Source: Lysobacter sp. cf310 (GTDB lineage Bacteria > Pseudomonadota > Gammaproteobacteria > Xanthomonadales > Xanthomonadaceae). Taken from it: a stretch of DNA of 64,000 nt. The translations under genes and the position numbers were made by a program. The notes under the pieces were generated by a model. The model did not search any database, had not been told where the DNA came from, and saw only the letters and a program-made list of their open reading frames with translations. Shown here one piece after another: positions 52,439 through 62,399 of this stretch. The stretch lies in the NCBI RefSeq assembly GCF_900114355.1, contig NZ_FOSS01000003.1:493215-557214 (forward strand). Direction: 5' to 3'. The number at the start of each line of letters is the position of its first letter. Within the stretch, counting starts at the first letter, position 1.

Positions 52439-53884
52439 TCAGCCCGCGAACGCGCGTTGGCACCAGGCCATGATCGGGTTCCAGGCCAGGCCCAACGCCA
52501 GCAACGCCAGGGCGTTGACGCCGAAGACCACGTTCAAGGGACGGTCCTCGCGCAGCGGCGGCAGCTCGCCATCGGGCTCGTCGAAGTACATCGCCTTGAT
52601 CACGCGCAGGTAGTAGAAAGCGCCGACCACCGCGAACACGATGCCCACGATCGCCAGCCACATCATCCCGCCCTGCAGGGCGGCGCGCAGCACGGCCAGC
52701 TTGGCCCAGAAGCCCAGGAACGGCGGCAGGCCGGCCAGCGAGGCCATCACGCACAGGACCAGACCGGCCATCCACGGACTGCGCGCGTTGAGGCCCTTGT
52801 AGTCGTCGATCCGGTCGGCTTCGAAGCCGCGGCTGGACAGCACCACGATCGCGCCGAAGGCCGCGGCCGACATCAGCGAGTAGCTGATCGCGTAGAACAT
52901 CGCCGCCGCCATGCCCTGCTCGCCGCCGCCGGCGATGCCCAGGAACAGGAAGCCCACGTGCGACACGGTCGAATAGGCCAGCAGGCGCTTGAGGTTGGTC
53001 TGGACCAGCGCGCTGAGGTTGCCGATCGCCAGCGACATCACCGCCAGCCAGGCCAGGGCCAGGCGCCAGTGGTCGTCGAGCGGGCCGGCGCCGACCTCGA
53101 GCAGACGGTAGGTCATGCCGAACGCGGCCAGCTTGGGCGCCGAGCCGATGAACAGCGTGATCGGGGTCGGCGCGCCCTGATAGACGTCAGGCAGCCACAT
53201 GTGGAACGGCGCGGCGCCGAATTTGAAGGCGATGCCGGCGACCACGAACACCACGCCGGTGATCAGCATCAGCGACGAGGGGTTGCCGTAGGCGCTGGCG
53301 CCGATCTGGCCCAGGTCCAGCGAGCCGGTGGCGCCGTAGATCAGCGACAGGCCGTACAGCAGCAGGCCCGAGGCCAGCGCGCCCAGCACGAAGTACTTGA
53401 TCGCCGCTTCCGAGGCCAGCGGGCTGTCGCGGTCGATCGCGACCAGCGCGTACGAGCACAGCGCCAGCATTTCCAGGCCCAGATAGACCATCACCAGGCT
53501 GCCGGCCGAGACCAGCAGCATCATGCCGGCGGTCGCGAACAGCATCAGCACCGCGACCTCGCCCTTGTAGAGCTGGCGCTCGCGCAGGTAGGACCAGGTG
53601 TAGATCATCGACAGCACGCTGACCACGCCGATCGCGAGCTTGAGCACGTCGGCGGCGGTGTCGCGCACGAACATGCCGCTGAGCACCGTGCCCTGCCCGC
53701 CCACGCCGAAGGCCACCAGCGCGGTCGCGACGATCAGCACCGCGATCGCGAAGGCGTGGCTGACGATGCGGTGCCGCTCGGACACGAACAGGTCGATCAT
53801 CAGCAGCGCGAACGCGCCGACGATCACCACCAGCTCGGGCAGCAAGGGCATCAGGTCGGCGAGTCCTCGTACAGGCATGTTCAT
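52439..53884 (-). CDS. nuoN: NADH-quinone oxidoreductase subunit N
   Basis: NuoN is one of the three antiporter-like proton-pumping subunits in the membrane arm of complex I. The protein has 481 residues and about 14 membrane segments. The core segment APFHMWLPDVYQGAPTP is typical, and FKFGAAPFH and LLAYSTVSHVGF contain the conserved lysine/histidine pattern. It is the last nuo gene, 3 bases after nuoM. Weak palindromes follow before the tRNA. Confidence 0.97.
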   Translation of the reverse strand: MNMPVRGLADLMPLLPELVVIVGAFALLMIDLFVSERHRIVSHAFAIAVLIVATALVAFGVGGQGTVLSGMFVRDTAADVLKLAIGVVSVLSMIYTWSYLRERQLYKGEVAVLMLFATAGMMLLVSAGSLVMVYLGLEMLALCSYALVAIDRDSPLASEAAIKYFVLGALASGLLLYGLSLIYGATGSLDLGQIGASAYGNPSSLMLITGVVFVVAGIAFKFGAAPFHMWLPDVYQGAPTPITLFIGSAPKLAAFGMTYRLLEVGAGPLDDHWRLALAWLAVMSLAIGNLSALVQTNLKRLLAYSTVSHVGFLFLGIAGGGEQGMAAAMFYAISYSLMSAAAFGAIVVLSSRGFEADRIDDYKGLNARSPWMAGLVLCVMASLAGLPPFLGFWAKLAVLRAALQGGMMWLAIVGIVFAVVGAFYYLRVIKAMYFDEPDGELPPLREDRPLNVVFGVNALALLALGLAWNPIMAWCQRAFAG

Positions 53885-53887
53885 GCG

Positions 53888-55444
53888 TTACAGCCCCATC
53901 TGCAGCTTGGAGGTGGCGATCTGCGTCGCCAGGTTGGCGATCGCCGGTTCCATCAGGTCGGTGAGCGGCTTGGGCCAGATGCCCAGCAGCAGCACGCCGG
54001 CGGCGAACACGCCCAGCACCAGGGCCTCGCGCGGGTTGATGTCTTCGAGCTCGGCGACGTGGGCGTTGCCGACCTCGCCCCAGATCGTGCGCTTGACCAG
54101 CCACAGGGTGTAGGCGGCGCCGATGATGAGGGTGGTGGCGGCGGCGAAGCCGATCAGCGGGTGCTTCTGGAACGCGGCCAGGATCACCATGAACTCGCCG
54201 ACGAAGCCGGACGTACCCGGCAGGCCGGAGTTGGCCATCGCGAACAGCACCACGAACGCCGCGAACCAGGGCATCACGTTGGCGACGCCGCCGTAGTCCT
54301 TGATCATGCGGCTGTGCATGCGGTCGTAAAGCACGCCGACGCAGGTGAACATCGCGCCCGACACGAAGCCGTGGCTGATCATCTGCACCATCGCGCCCTG
54401 CAGACCCATGCGGGCGGCGTCGACGTTGCCGTAGTCGCGCACCAGGGCGAAGGAAATGAAGGTGCCCAGGGTCACGAAGCCCATATGCGAGACCGACGAG
54501 TACGCGATCAGCTTCTTCATGTCCTCCTGGACCAGGGCGACCAGGCCGACGTAGATCACCGCGATCAGACTCAGCGCGATCACCAGCCAGGCCCACTCCT
54601 GCCCCGCGTCCGGCACCACCGGCAGGGTGAAGCGCAGGAAGCCGTAACCGCCGATCTTCAGCATGATCGCGGCCAGGATCACCGAACCGGCGGTCGGCGC
54701 CTCGACGTGCGCGTCCGGCAACCAGGTGTGGACCGGGAACATCGGCACCTTGACCGCGAACGCGATCAGGAACCCGAAGAACAACCACATCTGCTCGGTC
54801 GCGGTCAGCGACAGCGGGTACCAGTCGGCCAGCTGCCAGCTGCCGCTCTTGAGGTACAGGTAGATCAGCCCGATCAGCATGAACACCGAGCCGAGGAACG
54901 TGTACAGGAAGAACTTCACCGCGGCGTAGACGCGGCGCGGGCCGCCCCAGACGCCGATGATGATGAACATCGGGATCAGCATGCCCTCGAAGAACACGTA
55001 GAACAGCATCGCGTCCATGGCCGAGAACACGCCGACCATCAGGCCTTCCAGGACCAGGAAGGCGGCGTAGTACTGGCTCACGCGCTTGTCGACCGAGCCC
55101 CAGGCGCTGATCAGCACCAGCACGGTGACCAGGGTGGTCAGGCCGATCAGGGCCACCGAAATGCCGTCCGCGCCGAGGTGGTAGCGGATGTCGTAGGCCG
55201 GGATCCAGGCCCGGTCCTCGATGAACTGCATGCCGGCATTGGTCGCATCGAAGCCGGTGAACAACAGCACGCTCAGGACCAGGGTCACCAGGCCGATGGC
55301 GAGCGCGAACCAGCGCGCGGAACCGGCGCGCTGGTTGCCGAAGGCCAAGGTGGCCAGGCCGCCGACGATGGGCAGCCAGATGATCAAGGAGAGCAGATGG
55401 GTGCTCAGCAAGGGAATGGTGCTCTGCAAGGGCTCGGGGCTCAC
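53888..55444 (-). CDS. nuoM: NADH-quinone oxidoreductase subunit M
   Basis: NuoM is a second antiporter-like subunit of complex I. The protein has 518 residues and about 14 membrane segments. FPVHTWLPDAHVEAPTAGSV and KKLIAYSSVSHMGFV are family motifs. The start is the GTG at 55444, 18 bases after nuoL, with no better ATG nearby. Confidence 0.97.
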   Translation of the reverse strand: MSPEPLQSTIPLLSTHLLSLIIWLPIVGGLATLAFGNQRAGSARWFALAIGLVTLVLSVLLFTGFDATNAGMQFIEDRAWIPAYDIRYHLGADGISVALIGLTTLVTVLVLISAWGSVDKRVSQYYAAFLVLEGLMVGVFSAMDAMLFYVFFEGMLIPMFIIIGVWGGPRRVYAAVKFFLYTFLGSVFMLIGLIYLYLKSGSWQLADWYPLSLTATEQMWLFFGFLIAFAVKVPMFPVHTWLPDAHVEAPTAGSVILAAIMLKIGGYGFLRFTLPVVPDAGQEWAWLVIALSLIAVIYVGLVALVQEDMKKLIAYSSVSHMGFVTLGTFISFALVRDYGNVDAARMGLQGAMVQMISHGFVSGAMFTCVGVLYDRMHSRMIKDYGGVANVMPWFAAFVVLFAMANSGLPGTSGFVGEFMVILAAFQKHPLIGFAAATTLIIGAAYTLWLVKRTIWGEVGNAHVAELEDINPREALVLGVFAAGVLLLGIWPKPLTDLMEPAIANLATQIATSKLQMGL

Positions 55445-55462
55445 GTCTCGGTCCTTGTCCTG

Positions 55463-57610
55463 TTAGCGCCAGTAACGAATCAGCACGGCCAGCAGTGCAA
55501 TCAGGCCGAGGATCATCGCGAAGGCATAGTGATAGAGATAACCGGATTGCGCGCGGCGCACGATTCCGGCGACGAAGTCGACCACGCGCGCGCTGCCTTC
55601 GACGATGCCGCCGTCGATGACGCGGCTGTCGACCTCGCGCGAAGCCTTGCCCAGGCGTACACCGCCGGCGGCGAAGCCTTCGATCCAGAGCTTGTCGAAG
55701 TAGAACTTGTCTTCGAGCACGCGTACCGGCCAGGCAAACAGCTTGCGGGCCTTGGCGGGCAGATCGGTCCAGATCAGGTACATCGCCGTCGCGAGCGCGA
55801 AACCAGTAAAGGCGAACCAGAACGCAGGTGCGAAGAAACCATGCCATGCGAATCCGGCGGGGCCATGCTCCCAGGCTTCCTTACCCACCAGCGCCACGGT
55901 GTCGCGCATGGGCTCCAGATCGATCGCGCCCAGGAAGTACGGCAACTGCGGTACATGACCCGTCCAGTCGGTGCCGAACAGCATCGGACCGGCGGTGAAG
56001 TAGCCGATCAGCACCGACGGAATCGCCAACAGGATCAGCGGCAGGGTCACCACCCACGGCGACTCGTGCGGCTCGTGCGCGCCGTGGTGGCCGTGGTCGT
56101 CGTGCGCATGCTCGTCATGGGCGTGCGCATCGTGATGCGCATCGTGGCCGTGGTCGGCGTGGGCGTCGCGGAAACGCTCCTTGCCGTGGAAGGTCATGTA
56201 GAGCAGACGGAAGCTGTAGAACGCGGTCACGAAGGCGCCCGCCAGCACCGCTAGATAGGCGTACTGCGAGACCCAGGTCGCGTGCGCGCCGTTGGCGGCG
56301 TGGTGCGCGGCCTCGATGATGGTGTCCTTCGAGTAGAAGCCCGAGAAGAACGGCGTGCCGACCAGGGCCAGCGTGCCCAGCAGGCTGGTCCAGTAGGTGA
56401 TCGGCATGTACTTGCGCAGGCCGCCCATCTTGCGCATGTCCTGCTCGTGGTGCATGCCGATGATCACCGAGCCCGCGGCCAGGAACAGCAGCGCCTTGAA
56501 GAAGGCGTGGGTCATCAGGTGGTACACCGCCGACGAGTAGGCCGACACGCCCAGCGCCACGGTCATGTAGCCTAGCTGCGACAGGGTCGAGTACGCGACC
56601 ACGCGCTTGATGTCGTTCTGGACGATACCCATCAGGCCGGTCCAGAACGCGGTGGTGGCGCCGATGAACAGCACGAAGTTGAGCGCGGTGTGCGACAGCT
56701 CGAACAGCGGCGACATGCGCGCGACCATGAAGATGCCCGCGGTCACCATCGTCGCGGCGTGGATCAGGGCCGAGATCGGGGTCGGGCCTTCCATCGAGTC
56801 CGGCAGCCACACGTGCAGCGGCACCTGCGCCGACTTGCCCATGGCGCCGATGAACAGGCAGATGCAGATCGCGGTCGCGGCCGACCAGACCACCGGCGCG
56901 GCGGTGACCTGCCAGCTGTGGCCGAACAGGCTGAGGCTGCCGCCCCAGATGCCGATGGTGCGGTTGGCGATCTCGCCGGCCTTGGCGAACACCACGCCGT
57001 AGTCCAGCGAACCGGTCGCCCATAGCACGCCGGCGATACCCAGCAGGAAGCCGAAGTCGCCGACGCGGTTGACCAGGAAGGCCTTGAGGTTGGCGAACAC
57101 CGCGGTCGGGCGCTTGAACCAGAAGCCGATCAGCAGGTACGACACCAGGCCCACCGCTTCCCAGCCGAAGAACAGCTGCAGGAAGTTGTTGCTCATGACC
57201 AGCATGAGCATCGAGAAGGTGAACAGCGAGATGTAGCTGAAGAAGCGCTGGTAACCCGGGTCCTCGGCCATGTAGCCGATGGTGTAGATGTGCACCAGCA
57301 GCGAGACGAAGGTGACCACCACCATCATCATCGCGGTCAGCTTGTCGATCATGAAGCCGACGTTGGCCTCGATCCCGCCGACCTGGAACCAGGTGTAGAG
57401 GTTTTCGTTGAACGGCAGCGCCGCCTGCGCGACCAACTGCCACAACACGTAGCACGACAGCGCGCAGCTGACCGCGACACCGAGGATGGTGACGGTGTGC
57501 GCACCGGCGCGGCCGACCTGGCGCCGGAACAAGCCGGCGACGATCGCGCCCAGCAACGGCGCGAGCACGATGGCGAGCAGGACGGACTTGGAGAGTACGA
57601 CGGGTTGCAT
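55463..57610 (-). CDS. nuoL: NADH-quinone oxidoreductase subunit L with a His-rich loop
   Basis: NuoL is the distal antiporter-like subunit, carrying the long lateral helix that spans the membrane arm. The protein has 715 residues, longer than E. coli NuoL (about 613). [20 protein letters not shown] and [15 protein letters not shown] are typical. An extra hydrophilic loop at about residues 481-515 contains 14 histidines interspersed with Asp, Ala and Gly. Such loops occur in other NuoL proteins, and metal binding is possible but unproven. Confidence 0.96.
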   Translation of the reverse strand: MQPVVLSKSVLLAIVLAPLLGAIVAGLFRRQVGRAGAHTVTILGVAVSCALSCYVLWQLVAQAALPFNENLYTWFQVGGIEANVGFMIDKLTAMMMVVVTFVSLLVHIYTIGYMAEDPGYQRFFSYISLFTFSMLMLVMSNNFLQLFFGWEAVGLVSYLLIGFWFKRPTAVFANLKAFLVNRVGDFGFLLGIAGVLWATGSLDYGVVFAKAGEIANRTIGIWGGSLSLFGHSWQVTAAPVVWSAATAICICLFIGAMGKSAQVPLHVWLPDSMEGPTPISALIHAATMVTAGIFMVARMSPLFELSHTALNFVLFIGATTAFWTGLMGIVQNDIKRVVAYSTLSQLGYMTVALGVSAYSSAVYHLMTHAFFKALLFLAAGSVIIGMHHEQDMRKMGGLRKYMPITYWTSLLGTLALVGTPFFSGFYSKDTIIEAAHHAANGAHATWVSQYAYLAVLAGAFVTAFYSFRLLYMTFHGKERFRDAHADHGHDAHHDAHAHDEHAHDDHGHHGAHEPHESPWVVTLPLILLAIPSVLIGYFTAGPMLFGTDWTGHVPQLPYFLGAIDLEPMRDTVALVGKEAWEHGPAGFAWHGFFAPAFWFAFTGFALATAMYLIWTDLPAKARKLFAWPVRVLEDKFYFDKLWIEGFAAGGVRLGKASREVDSRVIDGGIVEGSARVVDFVAGIVRRAQSGYLYHYAFAMILGLIALLAVLIRYWR

Positions 57611-57615
57611 GCCGG

Positions 57616-57942
57616 TCAGCCCTTCATCGTGTCGATTTCAGCGACGTTGATCGTGCGCCGGTTGCGGAACAGCGTGACCAGGATCGCCAGGCCGATGGCG
57701 GCCTCGGCGGCGGCGACGGTCAGGATGAAGAACACGAACACCTGACCAGCCGGATCGGCCAGCTGGCGCGAGAACGCGACGAAGTTGATGTTGACGGCGA
57801 GCAGCATCAGCTCGATCGACATCAGCAGCACGATCACGTTCTTGCGGTTGAGGAAGATGCCGGCGACGCTGATGCAGAACAGCACCGCGCCCAGCGCGAG
57901 ATAGTGGCCCAGGGCCAGACCGGCTCCGAAGAATTCGCTCAC
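57616..57942 (-). CDS. nuoK: NADH-quinone oxidoreductase subunit K
   Basis: NuoK is a small membrane subunit (three helices) of complex I. The protein has 108 residues from the GTG at 57942, which overlaps the nuoJ stop in [24 protein letters not shown] contains the conserved glutamate of the second helix, and [13 protein letters not shown] the one in the third. Confidence 0.96.
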   Translation of the reverse strand: MSEFFGAGLALGHYLALGAVLFCISVAGIFLNRKNVIVLLMSIELMLLAVNINFVAFSRQLADPAGQVFVFFILTVAAAEAAIGLAILVTLFRNRRTINVAEIDTMKG

Positions 57943-58574
57943 GGCTTGGCCTCCTCGACGGGCGCTTCGGGTTCGGGCGGCAGCGGCTTGACCGCGTCCA
58001 TCTTGACCATGCGCAGACGGTCGCCGGCGCGCACGCGCGCCTGCTCCGACGGATTCTGGTGCTTGGCGCCCGGACGGCGACGCAGGGTCAGCATCACCGC
58101 GGCGATCACCGCCACGGTCAGGATCACCGCGGCGACCTCGAACGGCAGCAGGAATTCGGTGAACAGCGCGCGCGCCAGCCACTTGGTGTTCTCGCCGCCG
58201 GACGGATCGGCGGTCAGTGGCGTGGCGATGTTGGCCTTGACCCCGATCAGGGTCAGCATCTCGACCAGCATCACCACCGCGACCAGCAGGCCGACCGGCA
58301 GATAGCGCACATAGCCCTCGCGCAGGGGCGCGACGTCGATGTCGAGCATCATCACCACGAACAGGAACAGCACCATCACCGCGCCGACGTAGACCAGGAT
58401 CAGGGCCACGCCGAGGAACTCGGCGCCGGCGATGATCCACACGCAGGCGACCGAGAAGAAGGTCAGCACCAGGCTGAGCGCGGCGTGCACCGGGTTCTTG
58501 ACGCTGATCACCGCCACCGCGGCTGCGGTGGCCGCGAAGGCGAAGACGAAGAAGGCGATCTGGGCGAGATCCAT
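57939..58574 (-). CDS. nuoJ: NADH-quinone oxidoreductase subunit J
   Basis: NuoJ is a membrane subunit of complex I with five helices. The protein has 211 residues. [15 protein letters not shown] and [18 protein letters not shown] are diagnostic. The ATG at 58574 is preferred; a GTG at 58583 directly after the nuoI stop is possible. The C-terminal tail is Pro/Glu-rich. Confidence 0.95.
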   Translation of the reverse strand: MDLAQIAFFVFAFAATAAAVAVISVKNPVHAALSLVLTFFSVACVWIIAGAEFLGVALILVYVGAVMVLFLFVVMMLDIDVAPLREGYVRYLPVGLLVAVVMLVEMLTLIGVKANIATPLTADPSGGENTKWLARALFTEFLLPFEVAAVILTVAVIAAVMLTLRRRPGAKHQNPSEQARVRAGDRLRMVKMDAVKPLPPEPEAPVEEAKP

Positions 58575-58583
58575 ATCAGGCAC

Positions 58584-59072
58584 TCAGCGGAAGGCGGCGT
58601 CGGCGGCGCGGCGCTCGGCGATCTCGGGCTCGAGACGGTCGCCGATCGCCAGCAGCTGCTGTTTGGTGACGATGTTCTGTCCGCGCTGGTCGAAGTGGTA
58701 TTCGTGGATGTGGGTCTCGACGATGGAGTCGACCGGGCAGGACTCCTCGCAGAAACCGCAGAAGATGCACTTGAACAGGTCGATGTCGTAACGCGTGGTG
58801 CGGCGGGTGCCGTCCTCGCGCTTGGTCGAGTCGATGGTGATCGCCAGCGCCGGGCACACGGCCTCGCACAGCTTGCAGGCGATGCAGCGCTCTTCCCCGT
58901 TGGGGTAGCGGCGCAACGCGTGCACGCCGCGGAAGCGCGGCGATTGCGGCGTCTTCTCCATCGGGTACATCAGCGTGTACTTGGGCTTGAACAGGTACTT
59001 GAGCGTCAGCCCGAGGCCCTGCGCGAGCTCGATCAGGAGCAGGCTCTTGAAGTAGGAAACGATGCGATTCAT
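58584..59072 (-). CDS. nuoI: NADH-quinone oxidoreductase subunit I
   Basis: NuoI is the ferredoxin-like subunit linking the peripheral and membrane arms of complex I. The protein has 162 residues with two complete 4Fe-4S motifs, [12 protein letters not shown] and [12 protein letters not shown]. The start at 59072 gives [10 protein letters not shown]. Length matches the family. Confidence 0.98.
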   Translation of the reverse strand: MNRIVSYFKSLLLIELAQGLGLTLKYLFKPKYTLMYPMEKTPQSPRFRGVHALRRYPNGEERCIACKLCEAVCPALAITIDSTKREDGTRRTTRYDIDLFKCIFCGFCEESCPVDSIVETHIHEYHFDQRGQNIVTKQQLLAIGDRLEPEIAERRAADAAFR

Positions 59073-59087
59073 GTCTTGAGCCTGTCC

Positions 59088-60164
59088 TTACACGCCCGGC
59101 AGGAACACTTTGTAGTACGCCATGACGGCGACCACGCAGATCCAGGCGATCGTGAGCGGAATGAACACCTTCCAGCCCAGACGCATGATTTGGTCGTAGC
59201 GGTAGCGCGGGAACGAAGCGCGGAACCAGATGAAGCAGCTGGCGAAGAAGAACACCTTCGCGAACAGCCACCACCAGCCATCGACCGAGAGGAACGGAAT
59301 GCCCAGGCCCTGGAACGGGCTCAGCCAGCCGCCGAGGAAGAAGATCGAGGTCAGGAAGCTGATCAGGATCATGTTCGCGTATTCGGCCAGGAAGAACAGC
59401 GCGAACGCCGAACCCGAATACTCGACCATGTGGCCGGCGACGATCTCCGACTCGCCTTCGACCACGTCGAACGGCGCGCGGTTGGTCTCGGCCACACCGG
59501 AGATGAAATACACCACGAACAGCGGCAGCATCGGCACCACGAACCATTCCAGCGCGCCGGCGTTGCCGGACTGCGCCATCACGATCTCGGTGAGGTTGAG
59601 GCTGCCGGCGCCGACCATCACGCCGACCATGGCGAAGCCCATCGCGATCTCGTAGGACACGACCTGGGCCGCGGCGCGCATCGCGCCGAGGAAGGCGTAC
59701 TTGGAGTTCGAAGCCCAGCCGGCCAGGATGATGCCGTACACGCCCAGCGAGGTCATCGCCAGCAGATAGAGCAGACCGGCATTGGCGTTGGACAGCACCG
59801 CCTGCGCGTCGAAGGGCACCACCGCCCAGGCCGCGAACGCGGGCGCCAGGGTCAGTAGCGGCGCCAGCTTGTACAGGAAGGGCTCGGCGCGGGCCGGCTG
59901 GATCACTTCCTTGAACAGCAGCTTGAACACGTCCGCGAAGGCCTGAAGGATGCCCATGCCGACGTACATCGGGCCGCGGCGCACGTGCATCCAGCCGATC
60001 AGCTTGCGCTCCCAGACCACGTAGAACGCGACCGTGATGATCACCGGCATGGCGATCAGCAGGATCTTCAGCACGATCCAGGCCACCGCGCCGGCGTTGC
60101 CGAACGACAGGAACCATTCGCGGGTCGGGTCGACCAGTTGGGTAGTGAACATACCGTCCGTCAT
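59088..60164 (-). CDS. nuoH: NADH-quinone oxidoreductase subunit H
   Basis: NuoH forms the quinone chamber at the interface with the peripheral arm. The protein has 358 residues and eight helices. [18 protein letters not shown] and [19 protein letters not shown] are the invariant segments, followed by [16 protein letters not shown]. The start at 60164 (MTDGMF) has an alternative in-frame Met four residues on. Confidence 0.98.
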   Translation of the reverse strand: MTDGMFTTQLVDPTREWFLSFGNAGAVAWIVLKILLIAMPVIITVAFYVVWERKLIGWMHVRRGPMYVGMGILQAFADVFKLLFKEVIQPARAEPFLYKLAPLLTLAPAFAAWAVVPFDAQAVLSNANAGLLYLLAMTSLGVYGIILAGWASNSKYAFLGAMRAAAQVVSYEIAMGFAMVGVMVGAGSLNLTEIVMAQSGNAGALEWFVVPMLPLFVVYFISGVAETNRAPFDVVEGESEIVAGHMVEYSGSAFALFFLAEYANMILISFLTSIFFLGGWLSPFQGLGIPFLSVDGWWWLFAKVFFFASCFIWFRASFPRYRYDQIMRLGWKVFIPLTIAWICVVAVMAYYKVFLPGV

Positions 60165-60167
60165 GGC

Positions 60168-62399
60168 TTATGCCCTCCCCGCCTGGACGCGACCGGCGCC
60201 CAGCGGCGCGGTGGCGCCGTGGCCGGTTTCGATCCAGACCGTGCCGCGCGCGACCTTGTCGCTGGTCGCGACCGGCAGGGTCGCGGTACCGGCAGCGGCG
60301 GCGAACTTGCCGACCACGCCATCGGCCAGGCCCAGGTCCTGAGCGTCGAGCGGGTGCAGCACCGCGCGCGGCGCGAGGTTGAGCGGATGCGACTGCAGCG
60401 CGGCGGCACGACGCACGGTGGCGTCGCTGCGGTAGATCGCGATGCTGGCGGCGACCTCGAAGCCCTCGCCCGCTATATTCGTCGTCTTGCCAGCCGCCGG
60501 CTTGAACGAAGCCGGCTGGATGCCGGCGCGCAGGCCGGCCAGATCGGTGAAGTCGAAACCGGCCGCGCCGAGCTCGCCGCCCAGTGCGCGCAGCACGCGC
60601 CAACCGGCGCGCGCCTGACCCGGCAGCTTGCCGCCGGCGCTCGCGCTCTGGTCGCGACCGTCGAGGTTGGTCAGGGTGGCGTCGATTTCGGGCAGCAGGC
60701 CGATCGGCAGGATCACGTCGGCGACCGCGCGGGTCGAGCGACAGGCGTAGTGGCTGAAGGCCACGACCTGGGCCTGACCCAGCGCCTTGAGCGCGCTGGC
60801 GGTGTCGGCGAAATCCAGACCCGGCTCGATGCCGTAGATCAGGTAGGCGCCGCGCGCGTCGGCGAGCATGCCCTGGGCGTCGCGCGCGCTCGGCAGCACG
60901 CCGTGGCGGCTCAGGCCCAGCGCGTTGGCGCCCTGCGGGATGCGGCACAGCGCGGCACCGGTGGCGACGGCGAAATCGGCCGCGGCGGCGCGGATCGCGG
61001 CCGCGTGCGGGCCGTTCTCGGCCAGCGCGCCCAGCACCACGGCGACGCGGCTGCCGGCCTTGGCGGCCTCGCGCAGCGCGCCGTCGGCGAGCGCCGCGGC
61101 CAGCTGCGACGGCGCGACGATGTGCTTGCCGGCCAGATCGAAGGTGAAATCGAAATCGACCGGGTTGACCGCGTGCACCTTGGCGCCGCGGGTCCAGGCC
61201 TTGCGCACGCGCTGGTGCGCGAGCGGCAGTTCGTGGCGCAGGTTGCTGCCCACGATCACGATCACGTCGGCCTGCGAGAGGTCGGCGACCGGCATCGCGA
61301 AGGCTTCGGCGACGGCGGCGTCGGACAAGTCGTGCTGAGCGATGCGGTGATCGAGGTTGCCGGTACCCAAGGCGCCGGCCAGGCGCGCCAGCAGCGCGCC
61401 CTCTTCGTTCGAGGTCGCCGGATGGGCGAGCACGCCCAGCGCGTCGGCGCCGTTGTCGCGCAGGATCCTGGCGGCGCGCGAGATCGCGTCTTCCCACGTC
61501 GTCTCACGCCATTCGCCGCCGTCCTTGACCATCGGCGCGGTAGCGCGGTCTTCGGCGTACAGGCCCTGGTGCGAGTAACGATCGCGGTCCGACAGCCAGC
61601 ATTCGTTGACGGCTTCGTTGTCGCGCGGCACCGCGCGCAGCACGTCGCCGCGACGCACATGCAGGAACAGGTTGCTGCCCAGCGCGTCGTGGTAACCCAG
61701 CGACTCGCGCGCGGTCAGCTCCCAGGGACGGGCCTGGAACTGGAACACCTTGTTGGTCAGCGCGCCGACCGGACAGACGTCGATCACGTTGCCGGACAGC
61801 TCGGTGGTCAGCGGCTTGCCGTCGTAGGTGCCGATCTGCAGGTTCTCGCCGCGGTACATGCCGCCCAGCTCGTAAGTGCCGGCGACTTCCGCGGTGAAGC
61901 GCACGCAGCGCGTGCACTGGATGCAGCGGGTCATCTCGGTGGCGACCAGCGGGCCCATGTCTTCGTCGGGCACCACGCGCTTGCGCTCGGCGAAGCGGCT
62001 GACCGAACGGCCGTAGCCCATCGACAGGTCCTGCAGCTCGCACTCGCCGCCCTGGTCGCAGATCGGGCAGTCCAGCGGGTGGTTGACCAGCAGGAACTCC
62101 ATCACGTTGCGCTGCGACTTCAGCGCCTTGTCGCTGCGCGTGACCACCTTCATGCCGTCCATCACCGGCGTGGCGCAGGCCGGCGCGGGCTTGGGCATCT
62201 TCTCCACTTCGACCAGGCACATGCGGCAGTTGGCCGCGATGCTGAGCTTGTCGTGGTAGCAGAAACGCGGGATCGGAATGCCGGCCTTGTCGGCGGCCTG
62301 GATGATCATCGAGCCCTTGGGCGCGGCCATCTCGACGCCGTCGATGAAGACGGTGACGTGGTCGGGCGGCAGGTTCGGATTTACCGGCTGGGCGCTCAT
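60168..62399 (-). CDS. nuoG: NADH-quinone oxidoreductase subunit G
   Basis: NuoG carries several iron-sulfur clusters of the peripheral arm. The protein has 743 residues. The N-terminal 2Fe-2S domain has cysteines in RFCYHDKLSIAANCRMCLVE. Next come a His/Cys cluster in HPLDCPICDQGGECELQD and a 4Fe-4S motif in CIQCTRCVRF. The rest is a molybdopterin-oxidoreductase-like domain that has lost the cofactor. The ATG at 62399 overlaps the nuoF stop (ATGA). Confidence 0.97.
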   Translation of the reverse strand: MSAQPVNPNLPPDHVTVFIDGVEMAAPKGSMIIQAADKAGIPIPRFCYHDKLSIAANCRMCLVEVEKMPKPAPACATPVMDGMKVVTRSDKALKSQRNVMEFLLVNHPLDCPICDQGGECELQDLSMGYGRSVSRFAERKRVVPDEDMGPLVATEMTRCIQCTRCVRFTAEVAGTYELGGMYRGENLQIGTYDGKPLTTELSGNVIDVCPVGALTNKVFQFQARPWELTARESLGYHDALGSNLFLHVRRGDVLRAVPRDNEAVNECWLSDRDRYSHQGLYAEDRATAPMVKDGGEWRETTWEDAISRAARILRDNGADALGVLAHPATSNEEGALLARLAGALGTGNLDHRIAQHDLSDAAVAEAFAMPVADLSQADVIVIVGSNLRHELPLAHQRVRKAWTRGAKVHAVNPVDFDFTFDLAGKHIVAPSQLAAALADGALREAAKAGSRVAVVLGALAENGPHAAAIRAAAADFAVATGAALCRIPQGANALGLSRHGVLPSARDAQGMLADARGAYLIYGIEPGLDFADTASALKALGQAQVVAFSHYACRSTRAVADVILPIGLLPEIDATLTNLDGRDQSASAGGKLPGQARAGWRVLRALGGELGAAGFDFTDLAGLRAGIQPASFKPAAGKTTNIAGEGFEVAASIAIYRSDATVRRAAALQSHPLNLAPRAVLHPLDAQDLGLADGVVGKFAAAAGTATLPVATSDKVARGTVWIETGHGATAPLGAGRVQAGRA

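Noticed and set aside
52235-56254. A 1339-codon open frame on the plus strand opposite nuoN-nuoL
   Set aside because: It is antisense to three clear complex I genes. Its translation is low-complexity His/Arg/Asp/Gln sequence typical of a GC-rich shadow frame.
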